From: an uncultured Candidatus Poseidoniales archaeon
GTDB taxonomy: Archaea > Thermoplasmatota > Poseidoniia > Poseidoniales > Poseidoniaceae
Direction of reading: 5' to 3'
Assembly (NCBI GenBank): GCA_905182715.1
Contig: CAJJCP010000013.1
Span: forward strand, 1-64,000
Length of the DNA: 64,000 nucleotides
In this document: positions 11,569 to 21,440 of the stretch, piece after piece
How the letters are laid out: every line of letters begins with the position of its first letter
Position numbering within the stretch: position 1 is the stretch's first letter
The notes under the pieces: generated by a model
Database searches by the model: none
Told to the model about the DNA's origin: nothing
The model's input: the letters and a program-made list of their open reading frames with translations, nothing else
Translations under genes and position numbers: made by a program

Positions 11569-12783
11569 ATGTCAGCATGGGAATCTTCTACCCAAGATGC
11601 TGGTTCTAACATCGATTGGAAAGAGAACTTACCGAGTTTGGTCGGAGATTTATCTTCTTGGAGTGAACACATTCAGCCAATCGCTGAGAAAGTCGCTAAT
11701 GGTCAGCGTCTCACGCTCAGCGACGGTCTTCTCTTGTACGCTCACCCGAACCTATCTGAAGTTGGAAGGCTCTCCAATTGCGTCAGAACCGCACGATTTG
11801 ATTCGTACGCTTTTTTTAATTCAAATGTCCATGTCAATCAAACCAATGTCTGCGTTCTTGCATGCAAATTTTGTGCTTTTCGTCGCTCAAAACGTGCTTC
11901 AGATGCATATTCACTCGATGTAGAGGCTTACCTCGAAGATTTGGCGCAGTATGCAGACTTTGTTGATGAAGTTCATTCCGTGGGTGGCCTTCACCCTGAT
12001 TGGGATGTTGATCATTATGAATCACTCTTCAAGGCTTCAAGACAACGATTCCCCCATATCGCCATCAAGGCATTAACGGCTGTTGAAATTAAGCACCTTT
12101 CGCAACTGTCCAACATTTCGTTCAAAGAGACACTTCAGAGATTGAAAGATGCGGGACTCGGTTCGTTACCTGGCGGTGGTGCTGAAATTTTGGACGACGG
12201 CGTTCGAGCTGTGATTTGTAATGGTAAAGAAAGTTCATCCGAATACCTTGAGATTCATCGAACTGCACATGAGTTGAGTATTCCAACGAATTGCACGATG
12301 CTTTTCGGAACCATTGAGACTCTTGAACAACGGTTGATGCATATGATTCAACTGCGCGAACTTAACGATGACACCCATGGTTTCCAGTGTTTCGTACCAT
12401 ATCCATACCTACCAGACCATTCACGATTGCCAGAGGCTCAATTGGCAACAGGAAGTGAAATTCTACGTACCATTGCTATTTCACGTCTTATGCTTGATTC
12501 AATCCCACACATCAAAGCCTATCGGATGAATATCGGTGATGAATTGGCAGAACTTGCTCTACAATACGGAGCAGATGATATCGATGGCACGGTCCAAAAA
12601 GAATCAATTATGCACCTTGCAGGTTCAACTACGCCGCTGGATCACGACAGAATTCGTTTGGCTCGTCTCATCTCCGATGCCGGTTGCATACCTGTTCAAC
12701 GTAATACGACCTATGAAAAGTTCGAAATCTTTGTCCCTCCCGTTGTTAAACCGCGTGTCAAGTTGAAAATGGCGAACCTTTGA
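11569..12783 (+). CDS. mqnE: Aminodeoxyfutalosine synthase (radical SAM)
   Basis: CVLACKFC radical SAM motif, VGGLHPDWDVDHY, LGSLPGGGAEIL, MqnE-like. Confidence 0.87.
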   Translation: MSAWESSTQDAGSNIDWKENLPSLVGDLSSWSEHIQPIAEKVANGQRLTLSDGLLLYAHPNLSEVGRLSNCVRTARFDSYAFFNSNVHVNQTNVCVLACKFCAFRRSKRASDAYSLDVEAYLEDLAQYADFVDEVHSVGGLHPDWDVDHYESLFKASRQRFPHIAIKALTAVEIKHLSQLSNISFKETLQRLKDAGLGSLPGGGAEILDDGVRAVICNGKESSSEYLEIHRTAHELSIPTNCTMLFGTIETLEQRLMHMIQLRELNDDTHGFQCFVPYPYLPDHSRLPEAQLATGSEILRTIAISRLMLDSIPHIKAYRMNIGDELAELALQYGADDIDGTVQKESIMHLAGSTTPLDHDRIRLARLISDAGCIPVQRNTTYEKFEIFVPPVVKPRVKLKMANL

Positions 12784-12792
12784 GTTGATTGT

Positions 12793-13590
12793 ATGCAGGA
12801 TTCACTATGGATGAAAACAATAGGAAGGGTTGCCTTTCTGAATTGTGATCCATTGTTTTACGGCCTTGACAAACAGTGGGAGGTCCTCGCAGCACCTCCA
12901 GCCTGGCTCACTGGTCACCTTCTACGGAAGGATTGCATCTTAGCACCGATTCCTGCTGCAGATTACGCTCGCCACTCCGATGAACTCATTCTCTTACCAG
13001 ATATTGGAATTTGTAGCCGAGGAGAAGTTGGAAGCGTATTGGTGTTTGGAAATATTCCTCTTGAAAGTATGAAATCAATTGCCCTCCCAACGGATTCTGC
13101 TACTTCGGTTCAACTCCTCAAATATCTTCTTGCTAAAAGAAATCTCAATCCTCATCTTGAACTCATGGGTCCAGACCTTGGAAGTATGCTAGCGAAATGT
13201 GATGGTGCATTACTGATTGGCGATAGGGCGCTTGAAGAAGCTAAGAGCAATCCTGCTTCTGTCCAACTCGACCTAGGTACTGATTGGCTGCGGTTCACTC
13301 AAAAACCAATGGTATTCGGTGTTTTTGCAGCACGCAAGGATACGCCACTGGAATCTCTCAGAATTGCACAAGGCATGCTCACTGAGAATCTTCGACTTTT
13401 CGAACAAGACACAAAGCAACGGGAAAAAGTCATTCAATGGGCTCTTTCACGTTCTGACCTTGATTATGAACGTCTTGACCGATATTTTGGTGAAGTCTTC
13501 AATCGAATGGATGAAGAACACCTTTCTGGATTGAATGAATTCCTCGTTGAAGCATGTGGATTGGACGATGGTGCAGAATTTGCCTGGTAG
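12793..13590 (+). CDS. mqnA: Chorismate dehydratase
   Basis: GRVAFLNCDPLFYGL, LLPDIGICSRGEVGSVLVF; follows mqnE. Confidence 0.85.
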   Translation: MQDSLWMKTIGRVAFLNCDPLFYGLDKQWEVLAAPPAWLTGHLLRKDCILAPIPAADYARHSDELILLPDIGICSRGEVGSVLVFGNIPLESMKSIALPTDSATSVQLLKYLLAKRNLNPHLELMGPDLGSMLAKCDGALLIGDRALEEAKSNPASVQLDLGTDWLRFTQKPMVFGVFAARKDTPLESLRIAQGMLTENLRLFEQDTKQREKVIQWALSRSDLDYERLDRYFGEVFNRMDEEHLSGLNEFLVEACGLDDGAEFAW

Positions 13591-13619
13591 ATACCACTGA
13601 ATGATTACACAGGTCAGTA

Positions 13620-15809
13620 CTACTCTTCCTCAGCAGAATAGGTCACAACTCTTCGTGTTTTCACAACTTCAGACTTTTGAGGTTTGGAAACAACTTTCTT
13701 CTTTGATACCGTTTTCTTTCTCGAAACTATTTTTGGTTCCGATACGACGCTATCAAGCCGCTTCCGTTTTACTTTCGTAATCGGGCCATCTGTTCCAAGG
13801 GGTGATTGTTTGGCCTTTCGCCTGGGTTTGGCAGGTGCTTGAATAACTGGTTCATCTGCCACAACAGGTTCTTCATAAGGCTCTTCGGATTCATCTCCTA
13901 CCTCTTCTTTCCCGTTTGGATGGTGTTCATCATCAAAATCCATATCAATTGAATTCTGTATTCGAATGATAAAAACAATACCAGCTACGAGAAGTCCCAG
14001 TATCGGGACAAACAGTATCGGATAAGAAATGAGTATCTCCGATATTCTTTCTGAAACACTCGGTTCAGGCTCTATTTCTTCCTCCAATGTGAATGAAAGT
14101 TCACCTTCGATGACCCACCATGGTGACCAATGCTCTGATTGTGAATCCGTACTGTGTGCAGAGACATCGATTGGATGCATTTGAGCATGTTGAGCGAGTG
14201 AGGCATCCGTTGCTGTTGGTTGGGATTGGAGCGTGAATTCGAAGGGATAAGCCATGTTTTCACTCAAATTAAAGGTGAGGACATAGGTGAATGCGACATG
14301 TGTAGTTTGATCGTTTTTGGCAGTGAGTACCATTCCACTTTCAATCTGACATTCGACTTCTCCGTCTTGAAGTTGCCCAGATGAGAGTAGAATGACATTC
14401 TTCCATGAACTTATGTAGTGATTCTGATTCATATTTTTGCAGACGGTTTGAGCTAAGAAATCAGCCTCTTCTTGGCTGAGTTTTATATCTCCAATCAATG
14501 AACCTCTGGATAAATTCCTCAGGGCTGAAGAAGTTTGAGAGTCCAATGTATAGGTGTCCTCAATCTGGAAGGTATTTGCATCGACTGAAATCTCAACACT
14601 ACGAATTGTGTCGGTATTCGGAGATTTACTGCACATTTGTTCCAGTCCTGCGCACAACTTGTCATTTTCATCGAGTATGGCGTCCCCGTCATCGTCGTTA
14701 TCGAAAATATCTGGGATCTGATCGCCATCGAGGTCTGCTCCATTTTCACCATAGCCTGCGGGGATGGGCATTGTCCCATACACCGCGATGTGTCCGGTAT
14801 TTGTGGCTACAAAGGCCATATCACGAGTCGCATATGTGTTCTCGCGAACAGTGAAATCAAGCGCTTTGTGGGCGAGATAGATCGAAACTGAAGCATCCAA
14901 ATTTGTCGAATTCACAGTGAGTATCCGAGGAGAATTACCATTTTCTAATACGTGAATGACCTTATTATCGGATGACCAATATGATGCAGCACCACCATCA
15001 AATGTCACTTCAGATATCAAACCGCCTGCAAATGACCAGGTACTCAATTCTCCGTTCTCTGTTAACACTGCAAACCGCTCATCTACCGAATCAAAACTGC
15101 ATGATTGAATCTTCGAATTGAGATTCCATTCTTTGTCGGTTGGGTGTCCTTGAGAGGTCCACATGACCAGGCGTCCTGCTTCATCCCCGGTCAAGATGTA
15201 ACTTCCAAGGGAAGAAAAACCGATGCAAGTTACACGTGCGTTATGTTCTCCATTGAGCGTTCTTTCGATCTCCATATCAACAATGCGAATGAGGTCTATA
15301 CCATTGTTCATGTTCGGGACAGCAAGCATATTTGAGTCGGGAGACCACTGTATCATTTCCGGTTGAGAATTTGAACCATGTTGTTTCGTTGTTCGTTCCA
15401 TGGTATGCAAGTCAATCACCTGAATCGTATCAATCTCCGCAGAATTTCCTGAACGTGAAAACGCTAAAAATTGGCCATCAGGAGAAAATTCGACGTCTAA
15501 TACATCGTTTTCAACCGAGAAGGAGACAATCAGTTCGAGCGTTTCGACATCATGGATGGCAACGAGTCCATCATATGCACTTGCAAGATATGTTCCGTTA
15601 TGATTGATGTCTACAGCTTGTGAACCTGCCGCAGAAGCAGCATTTGTGGCATCGAGATAAGCGATGTCCGAATATTGTCCAGCGGCTGATGGGATTATAA
15701 TTAAACAGGTCATTAGGAGGCATATTTGTGCTTGGAATTTAGAAAGTCCCTCCAACATGCCCTCCGCCCCAAACTCTCTTGGGTGCCTACACTTGAAAAC
15801 TTGGCGCAT
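13620..15809 (-). CDS. Secreted/membrane beta-propeller (WD40-like) protein with a TSP3-like Ca-binding segment and Lys/Arg-rich C-terminal tail
   Basis: N-terminal hydrophobic signal, FSPDGQFLAFSRSGN and WSPDSNMLAV repeats, DLDGDQIPDIFDNDDDGDAILDENDKL, C-terminal TM YPILFVPILGLLVAGIVFII. Confidence 0.75.
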   Translation of the reverse strand: MRQVFKCRHPREFGAEGMLEGLSKFQAQICLLMTCLIIIPSAAGQYSDIAYLDATNAASAAGSQAVDINHNGTYLASAYDGLVAIHDVETLELIVSFSVENDVLDVEFSPDGQFLAFSRSGNSAEIDTIQVIDLHTMERTTKQHGSNSQPEMIQWSPDSNMLAVPNMNNGIDLIRIVDMEIERTLNGEHNARVTCIGFSSLGSYILTGDEAGRLVMWTSQGHPTDKEWNLNSKIQSCSFDSVDERFAVLTENGELSTWSFAGGLISEVTFDGGAASYWSSDNKVIHVLENGNSPRILTVNSTNLDASVSIYLAHKALDFTVRENTYATRDMAFVATNTGHIAVYGTMPIPAGYGENGADLDGDQIPDIFDNDDDGDAILDENDKLCAGLEQMCSKSPNTDTIRSVEISVDANTFQIEDTYTLDSQTSSALRNLSRGSLIGDIKLSQEEADFLAQTVCKNMNQNHYISSWKNVILLSSGQLQDGEVECQIESGMVLTAKNDQTTHVAFTYVLTFNLSENMAYPFEFTLQSQPTATDASLAQHAQMHPIDVSAHSTDSQSEHWSPWWVIEGELSFTLEEEIEPEPSVSERISEILISYPILFVPILGLLVAGIVFIIRIQNSIDMDFDDEHHPNGKEEVGDESEEPYEEPVVADEPVIQAPAKPRRKAKQSPLGTDGPITKVKRKRLDSVVSEPKIVSRKKTVSKKKVVSKPQKSEVVKTRRVVTYSAEEE

Positions 15810-15873
15810 ACTTCCTCTCTTCTCTATCTCTTGTCGGCGGTTGGTTCATCAAGGTCCCCAATGTGGGAGCATC

Positions 15874-16758
15874 ATGGTGGCACAGTTACCCCTCGATGAA
15901 GACGGCAACAAGATAGTTCGAATCGGGCATTCTCCCGATCCTGATGATGCATTTATGTTTCATGCCATGACAACTGGAGCATTCCCTACACCAGGCTACA
16001 ATTTCACTCACGAATTACAAGATATTGAAACACTTAATCATCGTGCAATGAAATCTGAACTCGAAGTTTCAGCAGTTTCTATTCATGCCTTCCCTGAAAT
16101 CTCCAAGGATTACGCTTTGATGAATTGCGGTGCTTCGATGGGTGAAGGATATGGTCCAATGATTGTTTCACTTCCAGGCACCTCTCTGGATGAAGTTCGT
16201 TCATCAACGATTGCAGTTCCCGGTTTGAAAACAAGTGCGTATTTGGGTTTGCGACTTTCTTGGGGCGATTGTGATATTGCTGTCGTTCCTTTCGATGAAA
16301 TCATTCCTCGAATTCTTGATGGCACTTACAAAAGTGGATTAATCATTCACGAGGGACAATTAACCTACGTCGATGATAACCTCTCAGTCCATCTTGATTT
16401 GGGAGTTTGGTGGAATGAGCGCACAGATGGGTGGCCAATGCCATTGGGCGGCAATGTTGTTCGGCGAGATCTCGGCCAACAAGTCATGGAAGATATTACC
16501 AAATATACGAAAATGAGTATTGAATTTGCATTGAAGTCACCCGATGAAGCTTTGGAATTTGCAAAGCAATGGGGCAGAGGAATCGATGATGAAACCAACC
16601 GCGAATTTGTGGGTATGTATGTCAATGATCGAACAATCGATTACGAAGCAGAAGGACGAGCATCGGTCCGTCGTTTTATCCGTGAAGGCCAAGAACTCGG
16701 TCTGATTCAATCCGACTTCGATACTGAATCGATGTCTTTTATCGGATCAGGTGAGTAA
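15874..16758 (+). CDS. mqnD: 1,4-dihydroxy-6-naphthoate synthase
   Basis: IGHSPDPDDAFMFHAM, LQDIETLNHRAM, PLGGNVVRRDLG. Confidence 0.85.
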   Translation: MVAQLPLDEDGNKIVRIGHSPDPDDAFMFHAMTTGAFPTPGYNFTHELQDIETLNHRAMKSELEVSAVSIHAFPEISKDYALMNCGASMGEGYGPMIVSLPGTSLDEVRSSTIAVPGLKTSAYLGLRLSWGDCDIAVVPFDEIIPRILDGTYKSGLIIHEGQLTYVDDNLSVHLDLGVWWNERTDGWPMPLGGNVVRRDLGQQVMEDITKYTKMSIEFALKSPDEALEFAKQWGRGIDDETNREFVGMYVNDRTIDYEAEGRASVRRFIREGQELGLIQSDFDTESMSFIGSGE

Positions 16759-16895
16759 GTTAGTTTCTTCAGGTGGATTTCTCTCGATGTACTCAATTGG
16801 AGTACCAGTGCAGCATGTGAAGTAGCGAAAGGTGAGTATTTTGAAACCTCAAGTTCAAAGACTCCATGCTTCTGCGTAGGAATGAGAGGGATTCC

Positions 16896-17102
16896 ATGCC
16901 ACACGAACATATTACGCTCGCCCAATCTCCAAACGGTGAAATTGGACCACGGTGTGAAAACTGCGGCATCCGCCTCACATTTGGAAATGCAATGGTTGTA
17001 GGGAAGTACTACATGTGCTGGGAGCATTATGTCGAAGCCACTGGTGCAGACACCTCAACAACTGTTGGAGAGGCGGAAGAACGCTTCTGGATGACCGAAT
17101 AA
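16896..17102 (+). CDS. Small zinc-binding protein, unknown
   Basis: CENCGIRL ... YYMCWEHY. Confidence 0.55.
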   Translation: MPHEHITLAQSPNGEIGPRCENCGIRLTFGNAMVVGKYYMCWEHYVEATGADTSTTVGEAEERFWMTE

Positions 17103-17154
17103 TTTCGGCGTGTATTCAATAACCCTCACCTCTTCCCTGTCTTCGGGGTATTCT

Positions 17155-18357
17155 ATGGCAACAGGATGGGCAAGATTTGCACACCGCTTTGGTGCGTACT
17201 ATCGAAGCGCTGAATTTTGGACTCCCCCTCGTTTGAAAACAAGAGAATGGATGTTCATTCCTTTTGGTGGCTCACCTCCAATACGTCACAAGGGATTCAG
17301 TGACATGAATTCAGTGCGCCAATTCATCACCGAACGATCGATGCATTCTTGTTTTTATTCTACGGCGTATTGGGACCGGCCTTTTGAACTCAAAATGTCT
17401 GACAAAATCTGGCGTGGAGCAGACCTTATTTTTGATTTGGATGGTGACCACCTTCCCGGAGTGACTGACAAAGATTTTCCTGGTATGCTTGAAGTGATTC
17501 AAGAACAAGCATGGTCTTTATGGAATGATTTTCTCGAACCGGAATTTGGCTTTGATGAAAAATATCTACAAGTTACTTTTTCCGGACACCGTGGATTCCA
17601 TTTGCACTATCGGGATCCTGCCTTGTTCCACCTTGATTCAGAGGCTCGGCGTGAGATTGTATCCTACATTCGTGGTGAAGGTGTCGATGTCAAAGGCGGT
17701 CTGGCACGCTATCACGATCTTACTTCGGAAGGTTGGACTCGACGCATACGCGATGGAATGGGAGATATGATTGAAAAGTTACGTACTATTTCACGTAAGG
17801 AACAAGGATATACCGCAGAAATAAATACACTTCATCAAGGACTCCTCAGTCAATCTCAGCGTGAAGGGCGAACATCGACGAAAGGTAAAGTCTCGATTCA
17901 AAAATTAGCTGATGTTGTCAACCATGATGCTCGTGCTCAGCGTCTACGGAATGGGAGTTTCGGGGTCTTAGAAAAACACGAAGGACTCTTTCTCGATTTA
18001 TTGAAAACAGATTCATCGGTTGTTCTCGGTTCAGCCGGTGAAACCGATGAAGTGGTAACCATCGATGTTAGAAGACAAATCCGTTGGCCAACATCGCTAC
18101 ACGGTAAGACTGGTATGCGAGTGAGTGAATTCCCACTCAGCCGCCTTGATCCGGATGGCTCGAATCCATATTCAGCCTTGCATGAAGCGGTTGTTCTCAA
18201 TCAACAAGACAAAATGGAAGTCGAAATGATTGTGGATGATTCGATCTGTAAATTCGGAGATAAAGTATTTGATAAACAATCTGGGGACCGATTTGAAATC
18301 CATGAAGCAGGAGCTACTTTCCTCATTCTGAAAGGTTGGGCGAAAGTAGTTTCCTGA
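17155..18357 (+). CDS. priS: DNA primase small (catalytic) subunit
   Basis: YRSAEFWTPPRLKTREWMF, DLIFDLDGDHLPG (catalytic DxD), FSGHRGFHLHY. Confidence 0.92.
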   Translation: MATGWARFAHRFGAYYRSAEFWTPPRLKTREWMFIPFGGSPPIRHKGFSDMNSVRQFITERSMHSCFYSTAYWDRPFELKMSDKIWRGADLIFDLDGDHLPGVTDKDFPGMLEVIQEQAWSLWNDFLEPEFGFDEKYLQVTFSGHRGFHLHYRDPALFHLDSEARREIVSYIRGEGVDVKGGLARYHDLTSEGWTRRIRDGMGDMIEKLRTISRKEQGYTAEINTLHQGLLSQSQREGRTSTKGKVSIQKLADVVNHDARAQRLRNGSFGVLEKHEGLFLDLLKTDSSVVLGSAGETDEVVTIDVRRQIRWPTSLHGKTGMRVSEFPLSRLDPDGSNPYSALHEAVVLNQQDKMEVEMIVDDSICKFGDKVFDKQSGDRFEIHEAGATFLILKGWAKVVS

Positions 18358-18450
18358 TTTTTAGAACGCATCAAATTACCGTTATCTTGTACAATGTCGA
18401 AGGTAAGGTTCAAGACTCCACCCGCATCCAGCGGTTTAGAGGTGAACCAC

Positions 18451-19428
18451 ATGGGTCTACGCAAAGGCAAGAAAAAGAATGCTCAAAACCCCCCTGCTCC
18501 GGGTTTGCCACTGCCCCCGCTCGCTGGTATGCCTCTTCCAGCACCCGCTGGCCTACCATCTCCGCTTCCGGCTCCTGGTGCACTACCACTCCCTGCCGCA
18601 CCACTGCCACTCCCTGCCGCACCACTGCCACTCCCTGCCGCACCAACACCTCTCCCACTCCCCGATGCGACAGTTGCAAATTCCAAACCATCATCTGACG
18701 AGTATGGAAGTATGTGGGCCAAGCGTTCAGACAAACCCCTCCAACAAATCTACGGGCATATTGATCGATTAGCTAAAGGCGAAACTGGCTCACTTCTTGA
18801 CCGGTATTCCGAACGCTTTGGTCATTCACTCGACCGCGAAATCATTGTTCTTCGAAAAAAGGAACACGACTCGAAGGTTTCTGAAATCCGTGACGCACCT
18901 GTTGTGGAATTGCTTAGTGATGAAGGCTCCAGTGACTTACAGTCTCAACTCGCTTCCTTGGAAAAGGAACTTCGAACACTCAAACCTGAATACCAGGCAG
19001 CCAAATCTTCCGGAGATGCTGAACTTCTTGCACAACTCCGTCCTGTTCTCGAAGGGCTCATGTCGGAACGTAAGTTAGTCATGGCTATGATGGAAGAAGA
19101 AAATGAACCAACTGTTGCTGAAGAAGCACTCAGTTCAGAAATTTCGGGTGACACCGACGAACTCTTTGTTGCTTTCGTCGGTCTTGTTGACGAACTCCTT
19201 GGCTCAGACCTCCCAGAAGATGTCGTTTCAGCTTTCATTGCGAGCGATGAGTTTGAAATTTATCAAGAGGTCGGAAATGATCCAGCAGCTGCTGGAGACG
19301 AATTGCGCAGACAATTCGTTGCCATCGTCGATAATCAACTCGGGAACATGAGTGAAGAGTCAGTAACTGCTTTTGTTGAGTCCTCCAGTTTCGAGATGTA
19401 CAGTACAGTCGCAACACTCTATCAGTAG
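18451..19428 (+). CDS. Hypothetical protein with Pro/Leu/Ala-rich N-terminal repeats
   Basis: PLPAAPLPLPAAPLPLPAAP tract followed by acidic helical domain. Confidence 0.6.
   Translation: MGLRKGKKKNAQNPPAPGLPLPPLAGMPLPAPAGLPSPLPAPGALPLPAAPLPLPAAPLPLPAAPTPLPLPDATVANSKPSSDEYGSMWAKRSDKPLQQIYGHIDRLAKGETGSLLDRYSERFGHSLDREIIVLRKKEHDSKVSEIRDAPVVELLSDEGSSDLQSQLASLEKELRTLKPEYQAAKSSGDAELLAQLRPVLEGLMSERKLVMAMMEEENEPTVAEEALSSEISGDTDELFVAFVGLVDELLGSDLPEDVVSAFIASDEFEIYQEVGNDPAAAGDELRRQFVAIVDNQLGNMSEESVTAFVESSSFEMYSTVATLYQ
18592..18654 (+). repeat. In-frame tandem repeat, about 21 bp unit x3 (encodes PLPAAPL)
   Basis: ccactccctgccgcaccactg repeated. Confidence 0.75.
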
Positions 19429-19461
19429 ATGATAGTTGAAGAATGAATAGGAAGTGAAAAT

Positions 19462-20424
19462 ATGGGATTACTCGATAAAGCAAGTGATGTTGGCTCAAAA
19501 TCAGAAAAGAAGCCAGTCGCTAAGGCAGTACCAGTCGCCAAAGCTGTTGCCAAGGCAGCACCTGTTGCCAAAGCAGCACCTGTTGCCAAAGCAGTTGCAA
19601 AAGCAAAACCTGCACAGAAAGTAGTCGCAGCCAAGGCAGCCAAGGCAGCCAAACCGAAGAGAGTACGAGCCACACCAGCCGGGCTCCCTGTAGACTTTGA
19701 AATCGCATCTCCAAATGCACGCCGTATTGCCGGATTAACCAACTTCGTAGTAAATCTTGGACCTATCTTCGGATTTTTGTTCTCTGTGACAATTCTTGAC
19801 GCGTTCACAACAATATTCGCACTCGTCGCTCTTGCCGCATTGATCATGAATTTGGTAGTTGTACCAATTATGTCTGGTCGAACGCTTGGAAATTTTGTTT
19901 CCCGAACAAAGAACATTACTTCGAACGGAAATAAACCAATCTTTTTGCACGCTCTTTTTGTGAATTCAACAGGAATTCTTGCACTCTTGGGATTTATCTT
20001 CTTGATGATCTTCGCAGGTTCAATGTTTTCTACGAAAGGCAGCGAACAAATATTTGCATCTGTTTGGTCCATTCTCGGGATTATATTCATCATCCTCTAC
20101 TTCGTCAATTATTCATTTAAGAAAGGTAGTGAATTGAAACAAGGCCTTTACGACTCATTGTTTGGTGCGTTCCTTGTCAAGCACATACCTGCTGAAGGTG
20201 AAGTTTCAACTGGATTTATCGGCAAGCTCGAAGGCATGGCATCCTACGGCGACCGTTTCACACAACGTCAGGAAGAAAAAACTGCAAAGAGAGCTGCTAA
20301 GGTTGTTTCCGATGCCGAGAAAGCAAAAGAAGTAGCTGCTGATGTAAAAGACGAATCTTCCAAAGAAGAGAGTGAACCTGCAGACGATAAAAATGAGAAG
20401 AAAGACAAGAAGAAAACTAAGTGA
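19462..20424 (+). CDS. RDD-like membrane protein with Ala/Lys/Pro-rich N-terminal tail and acidic/Lys C-terminal tail
   Basis: KPVAKAVPVAKAVAKAAPVAKAAPVAKAVAKAKPAQ followed by four TM segments. Confidence 0.6.
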   Translation: MGLLDKASDVGSKSEKKPVAKAVPVAKAVAKAAPVAKAAPVAKAVAKAKPAQKVVAAKAAKAAKPKRVRATPAGLPVDFEIASPNARRIAGLTNFVVNLGPIFGFLFSVTILDAFTTIFALVALAALIMNLVVVPIMSGRTLGNFVSRTKNITSNGNKPIFLHALFVNSTGILALLGFIFLMIFAGSMFSTKGSEQIFASVWSILGIIFIILYFVNYSFKKGSELKQGLYDSLFGAFLVKHIPAEGEVSTGFIGKLEGMASYGDRFTQRQEEKTAKRAAKVVSDAEKAKEVAADVKDESSKEESEPADDKNEKKDKKKTK

Positions 20425-21440
20425 TGTTACTTGGTGATTCCATGTCATTTTTTTCTACGAAGTGGATGCGTACGCACTTTTGGATTCTCACCTCAGTTTT
20501 CGTTGGCCTCTGCACTTGGAACCAATATCTGTTTCCTTCACCCATTCTTTGGATCATCATCGGTTCGTATTGTTTGTTGAATGCTTATATTGAATTCATG
20601 GTCATTGCACTCTTCATTCAACCAGGTCCAGCTAAAAAATCAATTGAATCGAGTGAATGGCAATCTCACTTCTGCGAATACGATTCACGAACGACACACA
20701 TTCAAACTTTGGAACAAGACCACATAGCGCCGCTCATTGTATTCATTCACGGCTGGAGAGGTTCTTCTGCTTCAGTTCTAGAAAGAGCACAGTGGTTTGT
20801 GGAAAAAGGATGGCATGTGGCTATCTGCGAGTTGCCTGGGCATGGTAAATCGACGGTTGTTCAACGATGGAATGCAATCACTGCTTCGAAGAACTTACAA
20901 CACCATATCAAAAACCTCCACACTCTAATCAAGCAAAAAAATGTTTCACACGTACTCTATTATGGTCACAGCATGGGAGGATATGTGTTCACGCGTATAT
21001 CCTCAGATGAAAGTAACACACCATTCAACTTACCACTGACTGGACTCATTCTTGAATCACCACTGCTATTGTATTCTCAAATACTTGATGAAATACGAGA
21101 CAAACTAAAGATTCCATTTGCGCTCCATCGTTTGCACCTACGTAGGGTCTTTCGCGATGTAAAAAACATGCACCCTTCTATTACATCTGAAAATCTCAAA
21201 CAGTTTGACATACCTCAATGGGGGGTGCCTACTGCTCCGACATTATGCCTTCAAGCTAAAACGGATTCACGTCTAGGAAGGGATCATTATGATGCTGCAG
21301 TTGAGGCATTTACCTCTAAGTGTGAATTTACACATCACTTGATTGAAAGTTTAACTCATTCAGGTGCAAAGACGAATGAGGAACGTGAATCGCTTCTTTT
21401 AGAATGGCTACAAACCTTTGAATCACTCATTCTCAGTTAA
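20421..21440 (+). CDS. Alpha/beta hydrolase
   Basis: IVFIHGWRGSSASVLERAQWF, VLYYGHSMGGYVF nucleophile elbow. Confidence 0.82.
   Translation: MMLLGDSMSFFSTKWMRTHFWILTSVFVGLCTWNQYLFPSPILWIIIGSYCLLNAYIEFMVIALFIQPGPAKKSIESSEWQSHFCEYDSRTTHIQTLEQDHIAPLIVFIHGWRGSSASVLERAQWFVEKGWHVAICELPGHGKSTVVQRWNAITASKNLQHHIKNLHTLIKQKNVSHVLYYGHSMGGYVFTRISSDESNTPFNLPLTGLILESPLLLYSQILDEIRDKLKIPFALHRLHLRRVFRDVKNMHPSITSENLKQFDIPQWGVPTAPTLCLQAKTDSRLGRDHYDAAVEAFTSKCEFTHHLIESLTHSGAKTNEERESLLLEWLQTFESLILS

Noticed and set aside
18592-18654. Possible CRISPR-like direct repeats
   Set aside because: Contiguous in-frame 21-bp tandem repeats without spacers; coding repeat.
18483-18734. Gly/Ser-rich minus-strand ORF
   Set aside because: Reverse complement of the Pro-rich repeat; no independent support.
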